A DNA stretch of 64,000 nt from Alviniconcha marisindica (Eukaryota; Mollusca; Gastropoda; Provannidae): the NCBI GenBank assembly GCA_018857735.1, contig JABMCL010003335.1, positions 301,001 through 365,000 of the forward strand. Direction: 5' to 3'. The notes beneath the pieces were generated by a model, which saw nothing but the letters and a program-made list of their open reading frames with translations, made no database searches and was not told where the DNA came from. Below are positions 50,356 to 61,455 of the stretch, one piece after another; positions within the stretch are counted from its first letter, which is position 1; each line of letters opens with the position of its first letter. The position numbers and the translations under genes are program-made.

Positions 50356-52582
50356 TCACACAGCCGACTCGCACTGCACTCGGCCCCGCACCTCGTCCAG
50401 CATGACGGAGCTGGCAAGCTCCAGATTCCACTGGAGCGCCTCCAGTAGCGTCTCGCAGTGCTGCCGCGTGGCAATGCCCAGCCGGAACAGCTGCTCCACC
50501 TTGAGGTAGCGCACGGCGCGCTTGACGTCCCAGTGGCAGTGGCAGAGGGCCGTGTGGCACTCCTCGTCCGTCACGCCCAGCACCATGCTCTGCACCTGCG
50601 CCACCCGCTCCCGCGGCGACACCGTCCCGAAGTTCCCACCGTCTGGGGCGAAGTCGGCGCTGCTGGTGTCGCTGTAGCTGCTGACGCTGGAGCGCGAGTC
50701 ATCATGGCTGCGGAGGGAGACAGATTTTGACGGCGAGGAAAAGGAGAGGTTCGAGGACGAGGACTTGGAGTATAAGCGACCTTGGCTGGACCGCGACCTC
50801 TCCTCCGCCGGTCTTCGTCTCCGAGGGCTCGACGACTGCGGCTGGTACGTCTGTGAAGACCCATCCGAGGAGTCACGTGAGGATATGGAGAGGTGTGAGG
50901 CGGCAACGTTTATGTTCTGGTAATCAGCCTGGCTCGTGTCGTCTGCCTCGTCGTCATCGCCGATTGGCCGAGAGTCCACCTGGAAAGGTTTGACCATGGC
51001 GGTGGCGGTTGGTCGGTCTTTGGGGGGGATGAGGAAGTAGTGCGTATGGCTGAGCTGCTTTCCATCCTGCAGCACGGGGAAGATGTAAGGTTTCTCCGGT
51101 GAACCCCTCCCTTCCTCGGGACCCCCCTCCCCCTGGTAATCCTTGGGGGGCAGAGGGGGCGGGGCCTCATCACAGGCTTTGCTTGGACTAGCATCGTTGA
51201 AATCGTCATCAAACTCATCGTCGTCAAAATCATCCGAGAACTCGGATGCGCAAGCGTACTGCTGATACTGGGCTGACGTCTGCACCGGAGGAAAAGCCTC
51301 ATCGAGGGCTGCAGCATTTCCATACCTCGGCGCCTGCGAGAAATACGGCTCTTCAGGAACTTCATCGTACATGGGTGGACGGGAGGTCCTGGGCGACACC
51401 TTGCTCACATTCTGCCAAGACGGAGCCGAGGATTCACTGTCACGTTCCTCCTCGTCCGTAGGCACTTCATCGTACCTCGGCGGGGGTGACCGGGGAATTG
51501 CGAAACCCCCTTTGGGATCCCCCGCACCACCTCCCTCCTTGGCCATCCCGGGCTTGCTGCCGCTGTTGGCCATGGACGTCGGCCAAGGTCCGTTTCCAGC
51601 CCGCGACAAGGCTAGGGTACTGATGGCATCGTTCAACCAGTCAAAAGCCTTCTCCGCTTTTGAGTCCAGTTGCTTGCCGCTGGACGCACCGCCACCAGCA
51701 GCAGCGTGGAGTTTCAGAGAGCCCGGTGGAGGAAGCTTGGGAAGAACAGCTATGGAGTTGCCGAATGATGAACCCCAGGGCCAGGCTTTGTTCTGACCGG
51801 CCTGATCATTCCAGAAACTGTTCTGGCTGGCTGAACCGCCGCCACCTTGAAATGACGAGTCTCGAACGGATGAGTGATCCGACCCAGGGGCAGCACCGTT
51901 GGACTGCGAAAAGTGTTTCTGCGAAGTGGTTGGAGTTTCTGAGCCCCGCCTCGCAGGGAGGTTTGCACTAGCAGCGCTGGCACTGCTGGAGGCAAATGAA
52001 GCCGACAACCTGCGTTCAAGCTCGCACTGGATTTGAGTCCTAGCGGAGGTAGTCAAAGACGAAGATGCTGAATGCTGGTTCGTTACCTCCCCTTCCAGAC
52101 CGCCACTGTCTTCCAACGGTGGGAGGGAGTAATACACCCTGTGCGAAGAAGAGAAGCCGTCGTCCCTGGAAAAATCACCCACCGAGTTCCTGTGGTGGCC
52201 GTTGACGGCCTGGGAGCCTGCGGTCGGCCAAGAGTTGTCTGATCTTGACCCCGAGTTATCCCCCCTCGCCCAGGAGCTGTCTGAGTTGTCTGTCCGAGGC
52301 CAGGCGCCGTTGAGGGAGTGGGTGTCGGTTGCCTGGAGCCTCACGCTGGGGGGAATGTCGAAGGGGTCCCTGGTGGGGGAGTCATTGAGAAGCAGCTTGG
52401 GCAGCTCGATGTTGCCGTAGTGGGGGGCGTCGCTTCCTGTGCACAGCGTGTCGAACAGGGACAGGCCACTCTGCGCTGGCTGCAAGGACTTGTTGTCCGC
52501 CCCTAGGCTGACCGTTTCATCGCTCAGGTCAATGAGGGGTCGGTCGTCCTCGGTGGTGGATGATCGGGCTGACTCGGGCCGT
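50356..52582 (-). CDS. TNK2: TNK2 last exon (linker, Mig6-like segment, UBA)
   Basis: 2227 nt from acceptor gtcgcag|AC at 52582 to TGA at 50356. Continues in frame upstream of the in-exon TTG at 52485 (RPESARSSTTEDDRPLIDLS). The UBA end is VKRAVRYLKVEQLFRLGIAT then LLEALQWNLELASSVML. GC-rich against AT-rich introns. Confidence 0.95.
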
Positions 52583-55500
52583 CTGCGACAAAGAGGAGGA
52601 AAAAGAGAACATCACACACTTGTTTTCTTTCAATGCTTCATTAACCCTTTCAGCCCCTTAAACTGTTTCGTCTGCCTGCATCTGACTCGGTGTCCGGCAC
52701 AGAAACTCATTTCATCCAACCGGGTTTAGAAGTTGTAAAACTATGCATACTAATGAAAAAAACGAGGTATAACTACAACCCTCTTTCTTCTGCTATTCCA
52801 GCACGCGACATTAAGAGGAAATCTGGCTGAATGTCTTCCTTTTTTGCAAATTTCTCCAACATCATCAGCAAGTGCCCACGCTATACACTCAGGGAGGGTT
52901 CAGCCGAGACGTTTCTTGATGAGAACAGTGATCTTCATGAGGATGCTGCTGATTCTTCATCAAATTCAAGTCAGCGAGTTTGTGGAACCGGTCGGCAAGA
53001 TAGCGTGGAAATGACAGTTTTCAGACTCTTCCATGCTGACAATACAGTAGTGACACTGCTAATATTCCTTTTTTCTTCTTTCATTGACTGCTGAAAGATA
53101 GCGAATGAACAATATTGAATGAAAATCGAGCACAGTGTTTGCCTGTTCATTTGTAACAACATGCGCAAAATTTGGTAGCTCCACCTTACGTAGAAGTGGC
53201 GATAATGAGTTCTGAACTCAGGGGCTGTAGTTTTTGAGCAGCAAGGCTAAAATCGCCCAGGCAGCAAAACTTAGGTAACGCTACAACAGCTGCCAGAGCA
53301 GTGCTACCCACTCCTGCCGGTGAGTGCAGAATCGTCATGTGTCCAAACAATGGTATGGCTGCCAGTGTTTGGGATTTTTAACGCGCACACAGATGCTGAT
53401 GCATGCGATTGCACGTGGGAGCTGTAGAGACACTGAAAGAGAGTCTGCATTGAAATTTACTCTGGGGAACACAGAGGGTGCACATACAGACACCAAAAGA
53501 GATCCTGCACTAAAACTGACTCCAGGAGAAAAATTGGGGAATCAAACCTGCACCAGTATTGCACCTAGCCTTTCCGTCAGAATTCAGCTCTACCAAATAG
53601 CTATCTCGCCCCAACCATCAAATATCCTCATTACAAATATATGCCTCAGGCATCGTCATGTAGACAGTAACAGCTGTGAAAATGATTGGAAGGAGTCAAC
53701 AGCGCATCTAATGATAAGTGGCAGCTGGTTCCTGACAGAGGGACCCAGTTGTGAAAGAGAATGCTGTCCAAAGGTTTTGGTGCGGAAAGATGGGATTCAA
53801 AAAAGACGTGCGTCATCGTAGTAGTAGATTTCAGTTACATTGTAATGCACACGAATAAGGGACATCACTCTGTAAAACTTGACTCTTATCAGACACGTGC
53901 AGCAGCAAGCATGCCACCACCATGACATCCTTCCAGGCATGCTGTGCTTTTCCTGCCACGCATCTCTTCAGAAGTGATAACTGTTTGAACTGCTAAGGTG
54001 TTGTTTAGTCTTGTGTGAGAAAGCTCAGTACATGACAACATGTATCACAGTAAGTTGGTGTTTTACACCCAGTCAACCAGTGCAGTTATATCAGGGCGAA
54101 CAACAACATGTACCAAACGAAGATCGACCCCCGTTTCCCCAAAACAGGTATCACCATCACTCACCTGGGTCCGGATGACGATGGCTGTCGCTTGCCTCTG
54201 AGGGAACCTCTCTGGCTGCCGGAGGCCGGTTTTTGTGAGGGCGGCGGTGGTCGTTTAGGCCCTTTAGACGATGAGGGCTTCTCACTTTTCAACTTGGAAT
54301 AGTTGAATTGGAAACCTGGGAGCGATTCTGGTTAACAGTGCAGAAGAATCATGAATGGGAGTGATTCTGGTTGACAGTATATAGAGGAATCATGAATGGA
54401 AGTGATTTGGTTTAATAGTATATACAGAGGAATCACGAATGTGAGCGATTCAGCTTGATATGCTATACAGGAGAAACATGAATGCGAGTGATTCAGGTCA
54501 GCAGTATATACAGAGGAATCATGAATGTGAGCGATTCAGGTTGATGGTATATACAGAGGAATCGTGACTGGGAATGATTCTGGTTGACAATATATACAGA
54601 GGAATCATGGATGGGAGTGATTCTGGTTGATAATATGTACAGAGGAATCATGAATGGGAGCAATTCTGGTTGACAGTAGAGGAATCATGAATGAGAGCGA
54701 TTCAGGTTGACAATATATATACAGAGGAATCACGATTGTGAGTGATTCAGGTTGATGGTATATACAGAGGAATCATGACTGGGAGTGATTCTGGTTGACC
54801 ATATATACAGAGGAATCAGAAAGGGTGTGATTCTGGTTGACAACATATACAGATGAATCACGAATGAGAGTGGTTCAGGTTGACAGTATATACAGGGGAA
54901 TCAGAGTTTTTCTGGTTGACAATATATACAGAGGAATCATGAATGAGACTGACTCAGGTTGATAGTATATACAGGGGAATCTTGACTGGGAGTGATTCAG
55001 GTTGATAGTATATACAGGGGAATCTTGACTGGGAGTGATTCAGGTTGATAGTATATACAGGGGAATCTTGACTGGGAGTGATTCAGGTTGATATTATATA
55101 CAGAGGAATCAGAATGGGAGTGATTCAGGCAGACAGTAGAGAGGAATCATGAATGGGAGCGATTCTGGTTGACAACATACACAGTGGAGTCATGAATGGG
55201 AGCGATTCTGGTTGACAGTACAGAGGAATCATGAATGGAAGTGATTCTGGTTGACAGAACAGAGGAATCATGAATGGGAGTGATTCAGGTTGACAGTACA
55301 GAGGACTCATGAATGGGAGCGATTCTGGTTGATGGTACATAGGAATCATGAATGGGAGTGATTCATGTTGACAGTACAGAGGACTCATGAATGGGAGCGA
55401 TTCTGGTTGACGGTACAGAGGAATCATGAATGGGAGTGATTCAGGTTGACAGTACAGAGGACTCATGAATGGGAGTGATTCAGGTTGACAGTACAGAGGA

Positions 55501-57914
55501 CTCATGAATGGGAGCGATTCCGGTTGACAACAGACAAAAATCATGAATGTGATCGATTCTGGCTGACGGTGTACGCAGAGGAGACATGAATGGGAGCATT
55601 TCAGGTTAGCACTACAGAGGAAATCATGAATGAGATGGAAACCTTTTCAAGACAAAAGACTGCTTGGATACTGTTCACTCTGTGTATTGATTGATCCACA
55701 CTGAGGCAGTCTCGTTTCTTTAGTTCCTTGTTTAGTTGGGTTGTTGTTGTTGCTGGCTTAAAATCGACAGCCACGTCTTGGCACACAGAGACAGAAGCAG
55801 AGACGGAGTGAGAAGGAAAGACAGAACGACCAGACAAAAAATTGGCATTTTGTTTTGTTTTTGTTTAAATCACTCGGCATGATGGCAAACCAACCAAGAA
55901 GCCAGAAAACCAACCACCATGTTTAGGCATACAGAGACAGAAAGGGGTGGAGAGCGAGGGAAAGACAGAAGAATCATACAGGAAACAGGAAAAGGGAGTT
56001 AATTAGCACTCAAAATATTTAACACAAATACAACAAAAAAGACCCCAGTTGCCTACAGTGACTCTCACCTGGCATGTGTGTAAATATGAGGGACCTAAAC
56101 TCCACCAGAGGTACCTCCTCAATACAAAACAAAACAAAACAACCACGAAGCCAGAAAATCAACAGCCCTGGCTTACTTTTAGTCCTGTCCTCTACGATGA
56201 CCTTGGGGTTGTCTTCCTGTTGTATGCCACTGATGTCCGGGGGTTCCATGGGGTTCCGCAGGTACACCCTGCACACAGCCCAGCAGCAGGACCGATTACT
56301 CCGCATGCTTCACACAATGACCCTGGGGTTGTCTTCCCCCCAGTAAACATGCTGGATCTGATTCACATCCACATTGGAAGCACTGGCCAGAGGAGGCCTG
56401 ATGATTCTTGTACACTGGCTTGCTTCTGGACCGGATTTTTCGGCCCAAAACCTGACACAGTCAGCCAGAACCAAATCAGATCCAGGACAGGTTCTGTACA
56501 ATAAGATCCAGTGATCTGTAGAAGAATGCAACTGAGCCTGAATGTGGGAAACTGGTTGCATTCTGCCAGAACCAGGCACAATGTTTCTTGCACACTGGCT
56601 TGCTACTGGACCAGATGTCTTTGGCCAAAATCTGACCAGGCCATCTGGATCAGATCCTGGCCAGTCTTGCACACTATGATTGAGGCCATCTTTGGAAGAA
56701 TGGAACCAAATCAGATGTAAAGTTGCATCCAGCATATACAATCTGCCCCAATTCTGCCCCATGTTGGCCTTCACGGCCATAACTGGCTGTAGCCAAAATG
56801 ATCTGAATCAGATCTGGCATGTTTACTGGGTTCAGGTTGCATGCCACTGATGTCCAGGGGTTCCGTGGGGATCATGATATGATATGTCATAATACATGCA
56901 CCTGGTCCCCCCCCCCCAAAAAAAAATGGTGTCAAAGTACAAGCAGATAATGAAATCATACACTGAGGGGAGATGAAAAAGTGTCACTGTTTTACACATA
57001 CCCATCAACTTCAAGCTAAAGTGTTGTATCAATTACAGCAAACTTTGTTTAATGTACTGCCCCATACTAAAAAAAATAATCTGTTCAATGTTGCTGATTT
57101 AAAAAAATCTTCTTTTTTTTCTTATCTTTTTTTTTCTTCAAAAACAAAAACTTCCATTGCAGTTTCTTCTTTTTTCTTTGTCTTTATTTGGGAAGGGGGG
57201 GGGGGGGGGGAATCCACTGCAGTTTCTTCCTTCTTTTTTTTTGAAAAAAAAAATCCACTGCAGTTTCTTCTTTACAAAAATAAAAATATCCCCTGCAGTT
57301 TTTTGCTGTTGACAGTTAAGGAAGCAGAGAGTACATCTGCTTCATCAGTTAACACACACCACCCACACTGACAAGAGTCTTATTATTATAAACTGTCCCC
57401 CACCATCATTTGCACCACCAGTTTTACCCAGCAACCCTTCGCCAAGGTGTCGAGCAGCCTTATGGGTGGATCTACCCCATGCCACTTGCCATGCCATGCC
57501 ACCTGCTACCTGGCAGTGGCACAATTTAACCTGGCAAGTGTTAACCTCCCACAGGCCAGGGCTGGTACAGATTCAGACAACAGAGACACACAGACAGGTA
57601 GCTGGATGGACTGACAGACACAAAGGCAGGTAGACGGACAGACTGACAGGCACACACATGGTGGACACACAAGCAAACAACTGGGAGAGACACTAGAGAA
57701 ATTTCCAACCAATACCCTCCCACAGGCCTTGGCTGGTACAGATTCAGACAAGAAAGATGGATGGATGGACGAGCGGATGGATGGACAGACAGACAGACAG
57801 ACAGACAGACTCACTCATCAATGGCGGCAATGTTGCCCCAGGTGTTCTCCCCCAGCACGTCTCCATGGCCCGTGTGAATGAAACTGTTCTTCAGCGGCCG
57901 GCTGATGTCCACAC
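50356..57914 (-). CDS. TNK2: ACK/TNK2-type tyrosine kinase gene, C-terminal part (4 exons)
   Basis: ACK kinases are Cdc42-binding non-receptor tyrosine kinases acting in EGFR trafficking. Four exons join in phase to give 855 codons. Seen in order: CRIB-like IDISRP-type sequence (GVDISRPLKNSFIHTGHGDV, residues 1-20), the linker IDE-VYLRNPMEPPDIS matching the family after CRIB, a KRPPPPS proline run, LIDLSDE (candidate clathrin box, about residue 130), tyrosine motifs RYDEVPTDEE and MYDEVPEEPY, PPPLPPKDY, a Mig6/EGFR-inhibitor-like segment (YIFPVLQDGKQLSHTHYFLI, about residue 613), and a C-terminal UBA domain (about 774-850: GVTDEECHTALCHCHWDVKR, YLKVEQLFRLGI). Kinase and SH3 exons were searched for up to 64000 and not found. 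Very secure family call. Confidence 0.93.
52583..54164 (-). other. TNK2 intron
   Basis: Contains ttaaccctttcagcccctta (52641 on), possibly one end of another TTAA element. The 52831-53094 and 53324-53821 frames on the + strand are not accepted as genes. An inverted retroposon module (ttttacacccagtcaaccag, tgcagttatatcagggcg) is at about 54060-54100. Confidence 0.55.
54165..54315 (-). CDS. TNK2: TNK2 exon, proline/basic linker
   Basis: 151 nt; acceptor ctcccag|GTTTCC, donor CCCAG|GTGAGT. Encodes FQFNYSKLKSEKPSSSKGPK and RPPPPSQKPASGSQRGSLRG. The acceptor is the last unit of the adjoining minisatellite. Confidence 0.9.
54316..55615 (-). repeat. About 40-bp minisatellite abutting a TNK2 acceptor
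   Basis: About 30 copies; + strand unit gggagtgattctggttgaca, gtatatacagaggaatcatgaat. In sense (-) each ends aaccagaatcactcccat; the exon-proximal unit ends aaccagaatcgctcccag and is the splice acceptor. Confidence 0.94.
55616..56176 (-). other. TNK2 intron, no feature recognised
   Basis: Two loosely similar stretches (gcacacagagacagaagcag near 55780, gcatacagagacagaaaggg near 55926) suggest a local duplication. No coding sequence. Confidence 0.55.
56177..56268 (-). CDS. TNK2: TNK2 exon after CRIB
   Basis: 92 nt; acceptor tgtgcag|GGTGTA, donor AAAA|GTAAGC. Encodes VYLRNPMEPPDISGIQQEDN and PKVIVEDRTK. Matches the family's LYLGNPMDPPD-type sequence that follows CRIB. Confidence 0.93.
56316..56872 (-). 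pseudogene. Duplicated TNK2 exon split by a MITE
   Basis: The - strand gives PTEPLDISGMQPE at about 56870-56830 and EDNPRVIV at about 56340-56316, the two halves of a copy of the 56177-56268 exon. Between them lies the element at 56341-56828. Frame and splice sites are lost. Confidence 0.8.
56341..56828. mobile_element. TIR element (MITE) of about 488 bp
   Basis: Termini cagtaaacatgctggatctg-attca (56341-56365) and tgaatcagatctggcatgtt-tactg (56804-56828) are inverted repeats matching at 23 of 25 positions, perhaps starting at CCC. The interior has two diverged copies of cactggcttgcttctggacc and no ORF. The target duplication is unclear (GAA possible). Confidence 0.8.
56873..57814 (-). other. 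TNK2 intron
   Basis: C-run at about 56909-56918 and G-run at 57196-57210. ctgcagtttcttc is repeated several times at 57155-57305. A duplicated segment (ccacaggcc(a/t)(g/t)ggctggtacagattcagaca) lies at about 57549 and 57721. (GACA)n is next to the exon donor. Confidence 0.6.
57815..57914 (-). CDS. TNK2: TNK2 CRIB exon
   Basis: 100 nt; acceptor tttcag|GTGTGG, donor GATGA|GTGAGT. Encodes GVDISRPLKNSFIHTGHGDV and LGENTWGNIAAIDE: ISxP ... FxHTGHGD, the Cdc42-binding motif of ACK kinases. The intron side of the donor runs straight into (CTGT)n. Confidence 0.94.
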
Positions 57915-58009
57915 CTGAAATCACACAGTGCCATACAGCTTTAAAGAGACCGTCACCAGCCAGTTTTTTATATAGATATTTTTTTATATTGTTTACCATT
58001 TGTATGGTG

Positions 58010-58530
58010 CATCACAGAAATGCAGTCCTAAAGTCTAAAGTGAGTCACAGAAATGCAGTCCTAAAGTATTAACTGCATCACAGAAATGCTGTCCTGAAGT
58101 CTAAAGTGAGTCACAGAAATGCAGTCCTAAAGTCTAAAGTGAGTCACAGAAATGCAGTCCTAAAGTCTAAAGTGAGTCACAGAAATGCAGTCCTAAAGTC
58201 TAAAGTGAGTCACAGAAATGCAGTCCTGAAGTCTAAAGTGAGTCACAGAAATGCAGTCCTAAAGTCTAAAGTGAGTCACAGAAATGCAGTCCTAAAGTAT
58301 CCAGTGCACCACAGAAATGCAGTCCTGAAGTCTAAAGTGAGTCACAGAAATGCAGTCCTAAAGTCTAAAGTGAGTCACAGAAATGCAGTCCTAAAGTCTA
58401 AAGTGAGTCACAGAAATGCAGTCCTAAAGTCTAAAGTGCACCACAGAAATGCAGTCCTAAAGTCTAAAGTGAGTCACAGAAATGCAGTCCTAAAGTCTAA
58501 AGTGAGTCACAGAAATGCAGTCATAAAATT
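58010..58530 (+). repeat. 33-bp minisatellite, about 16 copies
   Basis: Unit gtcacagaaatgcagtccta, aagtctaaagtga. Very homogeneous. The 193-residue frame at 58106-58687 is mostly its translation. Confidence 0.95.
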
Positions 58531-58984
58531 GAAGCTATCTCCAGAAGGGCAGTCTTTCATTCAGGGTTCCACTGTCCAATACCCCGTGAACTTCTTGGCA
58601 GGGCGTGCAACCACAGATAAAGCACAGCAAATAAAACCTGTACTCTTTCTGTCTCGATCAAAAGCAACTCAGTACCAAGCCCACTGATAATTCACTTTTT
58701 TAATTTTTTTAGTGCCCAGCCAACCATACTGGTTGTACGTATTTAGGTCAAGGGCCATGAAGATGAAACAGACTTGATATTTAATGTCCAGTCAACTGCG
58801 AAGCGAATGCCAGGATGAAACAAAATTCACCACCTTGCATGTGTTGAAGCCTCACTCGCAGTTCATGTTATACTGCAGTTTTTAAAACATATATTTTATT
58901 TTTATTTGAAGACAACTGTGGAAGAATGAAGCTGAATGAACTGAGAGCCTGATGTTAGAGCAGAGTACCTGCCCTCATTTGACA

Positions 58985-59745
58985 CTCCTGAGCTGCTGGG
59001 TTCATTCCAGCTCTAAGCCAACACACTGCAGGTGTTGACACAGAGCTGCTGGGTTAATTCCAGCTCTAAGCCGACACACTGCAAGTGTTGACACAGAGCT
59101 GCTGGGTTAATCCCAGCTCTAAGCCGACACATGCAGGGGTTCATTCCAGCTCTAAGCCAACACACTGCAGGTGTTGACACAGAGCTGCTGGGTTCATTCC
59201 AGCTCTAAGCCAACACACTGCAGGTGTTGACACAGAGCTGCTGGGTTAATTCCAGCTCTAAGCCGACACACTGCAGGTGTTGACACAGAGCTGCTGGGTT
59301 AATCCCAGCTCTAAGCCAACACATGCAGGGGTTAATTCCAGCTCTAAGCCGACACACTGCAGGTGTTGACACAGAGCTGCTGGGTTAATTCCAGCTCTAA
59401 GCCGACACACCGCAGGTGTTGACACAGAGCTGCTGGGTTAATTCCAGCTCTAAGCCGACACACTGCAGGTGTTGACACAGAGCTGCTGGGTTAATTCCAG
59501 CTCTAAGCCGACACACTGCAGGTGTTGACACAGAGCTGCTGATTAATTCCAGCTCTAAGCCGATGCACTGCAGGTGTTCACACAGAGCTGCTGAGTTCGT
59601 TCCAGCTCTAAGCTGACACACTGCAGGTGTTCACACAGAGCTGCTGACACACTGCAGGTGTTGACACAGAGCTGCTGGGTTAACTGCCACTCTAAGCTGA
59701 CACTGCAGGTGTTGACACGGAGCTGCTGGGTTACCTGAGTTTCCT
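58985..59745 (+). repeat. About 53-bp minisatellite, about 14 copies
   Basis: Unit gagctgctgggttaattcca, gctctaagccgacacactgc, aggtgttgacaca. Some units lack the middle section. Confidence 0.95.
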
Positions 59746-60950
59746 CTGCTTTTTCACTGTTCATATGTACTGTAACCAACTGCTCCTTTGCCAGGAAGAT
59801 TAAGGCATCCACACCAAGAATCTGCACATTGTTTCACTTTGTCCTATCGAGAACATCCAACGTCTGCAGAGACAAAAGTCTAGTATTACGCTATGGATCC
59901 TGGAGTCACCAGCACATACCTATTATCAAAGTTCCACCTCAGCTTGGGCTGTACGTGTCACAACACGCTGACACCAGCAAGAAAGAGCACCAGGGCTACG
60001 CATTAAAACTGTATGTGCTTCATGATCAGGTGGAACTATTTTCAGCCATGCTAAGCACTTTGCACAACAGCATCCACTCTCCAGAAATGGAGATCCATCC
60101 TCTGAAGATGGCATGTGGCTGCCTATCTGGCAGGGTAACCAAAAGTGGTCACACACACACACACACACAGTCCTTTCATCTTCTCTCGAAATGGAATGCA
60201 CGTCCATGTACAACTGCATACACTGGGTGACCCCCAGCATGTACGTGTGCTGGGAAACACTACAACAACAACAACTGCCCTCTTCTGGCAAGGAGGCAGA
60301 TTGCTGAGCGCCACACACTTTCACAACGCTACCTTCGATCCTGATCCTCTTAAATTCTGCAGCCTTCAATAAATAAAAATAATCCCCTATAAAAATGCTC
60401 CCAGCAAAGTGAAGGGGGAAATGTCCTCGGCTACACTGGGGCTTCAAAGCGACTCATTTACATATGAATTGAACCTTTCTTTGTAGTACGTCGCTTTGGA
60501 TTGCACAGCCATTGTGGGTCCTTCTGGATCCGGACTGTTCATATGGATAATCGTATTATGGCTTCTGTAAAGGAGGTGTATGGGTCAGATTCCACCAGTG
60601 ACATGGGAACTGTGCAGTTCAAGCTACGCCTTTGTTGACGCATTTTCTGATGCGAAAAACTGAAGAAGAAAGGTCAATGTGTGTACAATGACAAACTCGA
60701 GGAATGTCTGAAACTTGAGGTGACAGCATAATTCGTTTCTGTGGCATGCAATTTCGTGTGTCTACAGGTCCATTAAGTATGACACATGATGCACTGCAAA
60801 GGTAAACTGAGCCAGCTGACTGAAAGCTGGAAAGCAGCAGTGGTTGTTGTTGCAGCCTATCCCAGCTGAACACTGTGAGGGTCGTCAGGTACAGACCGTA
60901 GTGCCCTAATTGACAAATGCCTTTCATGAGGTGACAGGACTGTCCAAGTT
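59746..60950. other. TNK2 intron, no gene recognised
   Basis: Open frames of up to 173 codons here (59829-60230 +, 59926-60447 -) show no family resemblance or splice support. Confidence 0.5.
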
Positions 60951-60954
60951 TAAT

Positions 60955-61455
60955 GTAGCCTTGCGTCCACAGAGAGTTTAATGACTATTATGGACGGGGA
61001 GCCCAGGACGGCCACCTCGCCTCTCACACAGCTCCTGAGCTCTGTCATACATGTTGAGTCATCAGGTACAGACCGTAGTGCCCTAATTGACAAATGCCTT
61101 TCATGAGGTGATAGGACTGTTCAAGTTTAATGTTGCTTTTTGTCCACAGAGACCATCAGGACTATTAGGGATGGGGAGCCTAGCCCAGCCCACCTTGACT
61201 TTCACACAGCCCATGAGCTCGGAGCTCAATCGTTCAAGTTCAGTGTTACTTTACGGCCGCACAGACCACAAGGACTATTAGGGACGGGGAGTCCAGGACG
61301 GCCACCTCGACTTTCACACAGCTCCTGAGCTCTGAACGGAAAAGTTCAGTTCAATGTTGCTTTATGTCTACAGAGACCATAAGGCCTATCAGGGACGGGG
61401 AGCCCAGGACGGCCACCTCCACTTTCACACAGCTCCTGAGCTCTGAGAGGACTGC
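60955..61455 (+). repeat. Four clustered copies of a retroposon module
   Basis: Each reads (c)agagaccataaggactatt, agggacggggagcccaggac, ggccacctcgactttcacac-agctcctgagctctg. Related to 4505-4600, to 46020-46170 (inverted) and, on the opposite strand, to the tail half of the SINE at 62405-62730. Confidence 0.82.

Noticed and set aside
52831..53094. 87-codon + strand frame with an acidic N-terminal look (DENSDLHEDAADSSS)
   Set aside because: Could be the start of a piggyBac-type transposase given the nearby TTAACCC, but nothing downstream supports it.
53324..53821. 165-codon + strand frame
   Set aside because: Resembles a dispersed repeat (hydroxyl/charged text from gagacactgaaagagagtctgc-type DNA); no domain, and antisense inside a TNK2 intron.
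58106..58687. 193-codon + strand frame with SHRNAVLKSKV repeats
   Set aside because: Translation of a 33-bp minisatellite, whose unit is a multiple of three so stops are avoided in one frame.
59926..60447. 173-codon - strand frame, considered as a TNK2 SH3 or kinase exon
   Set aside because: No ALYDF, WW, HRDL or DFG-type motifs and no good splice sites in phase with the CRIB exon.
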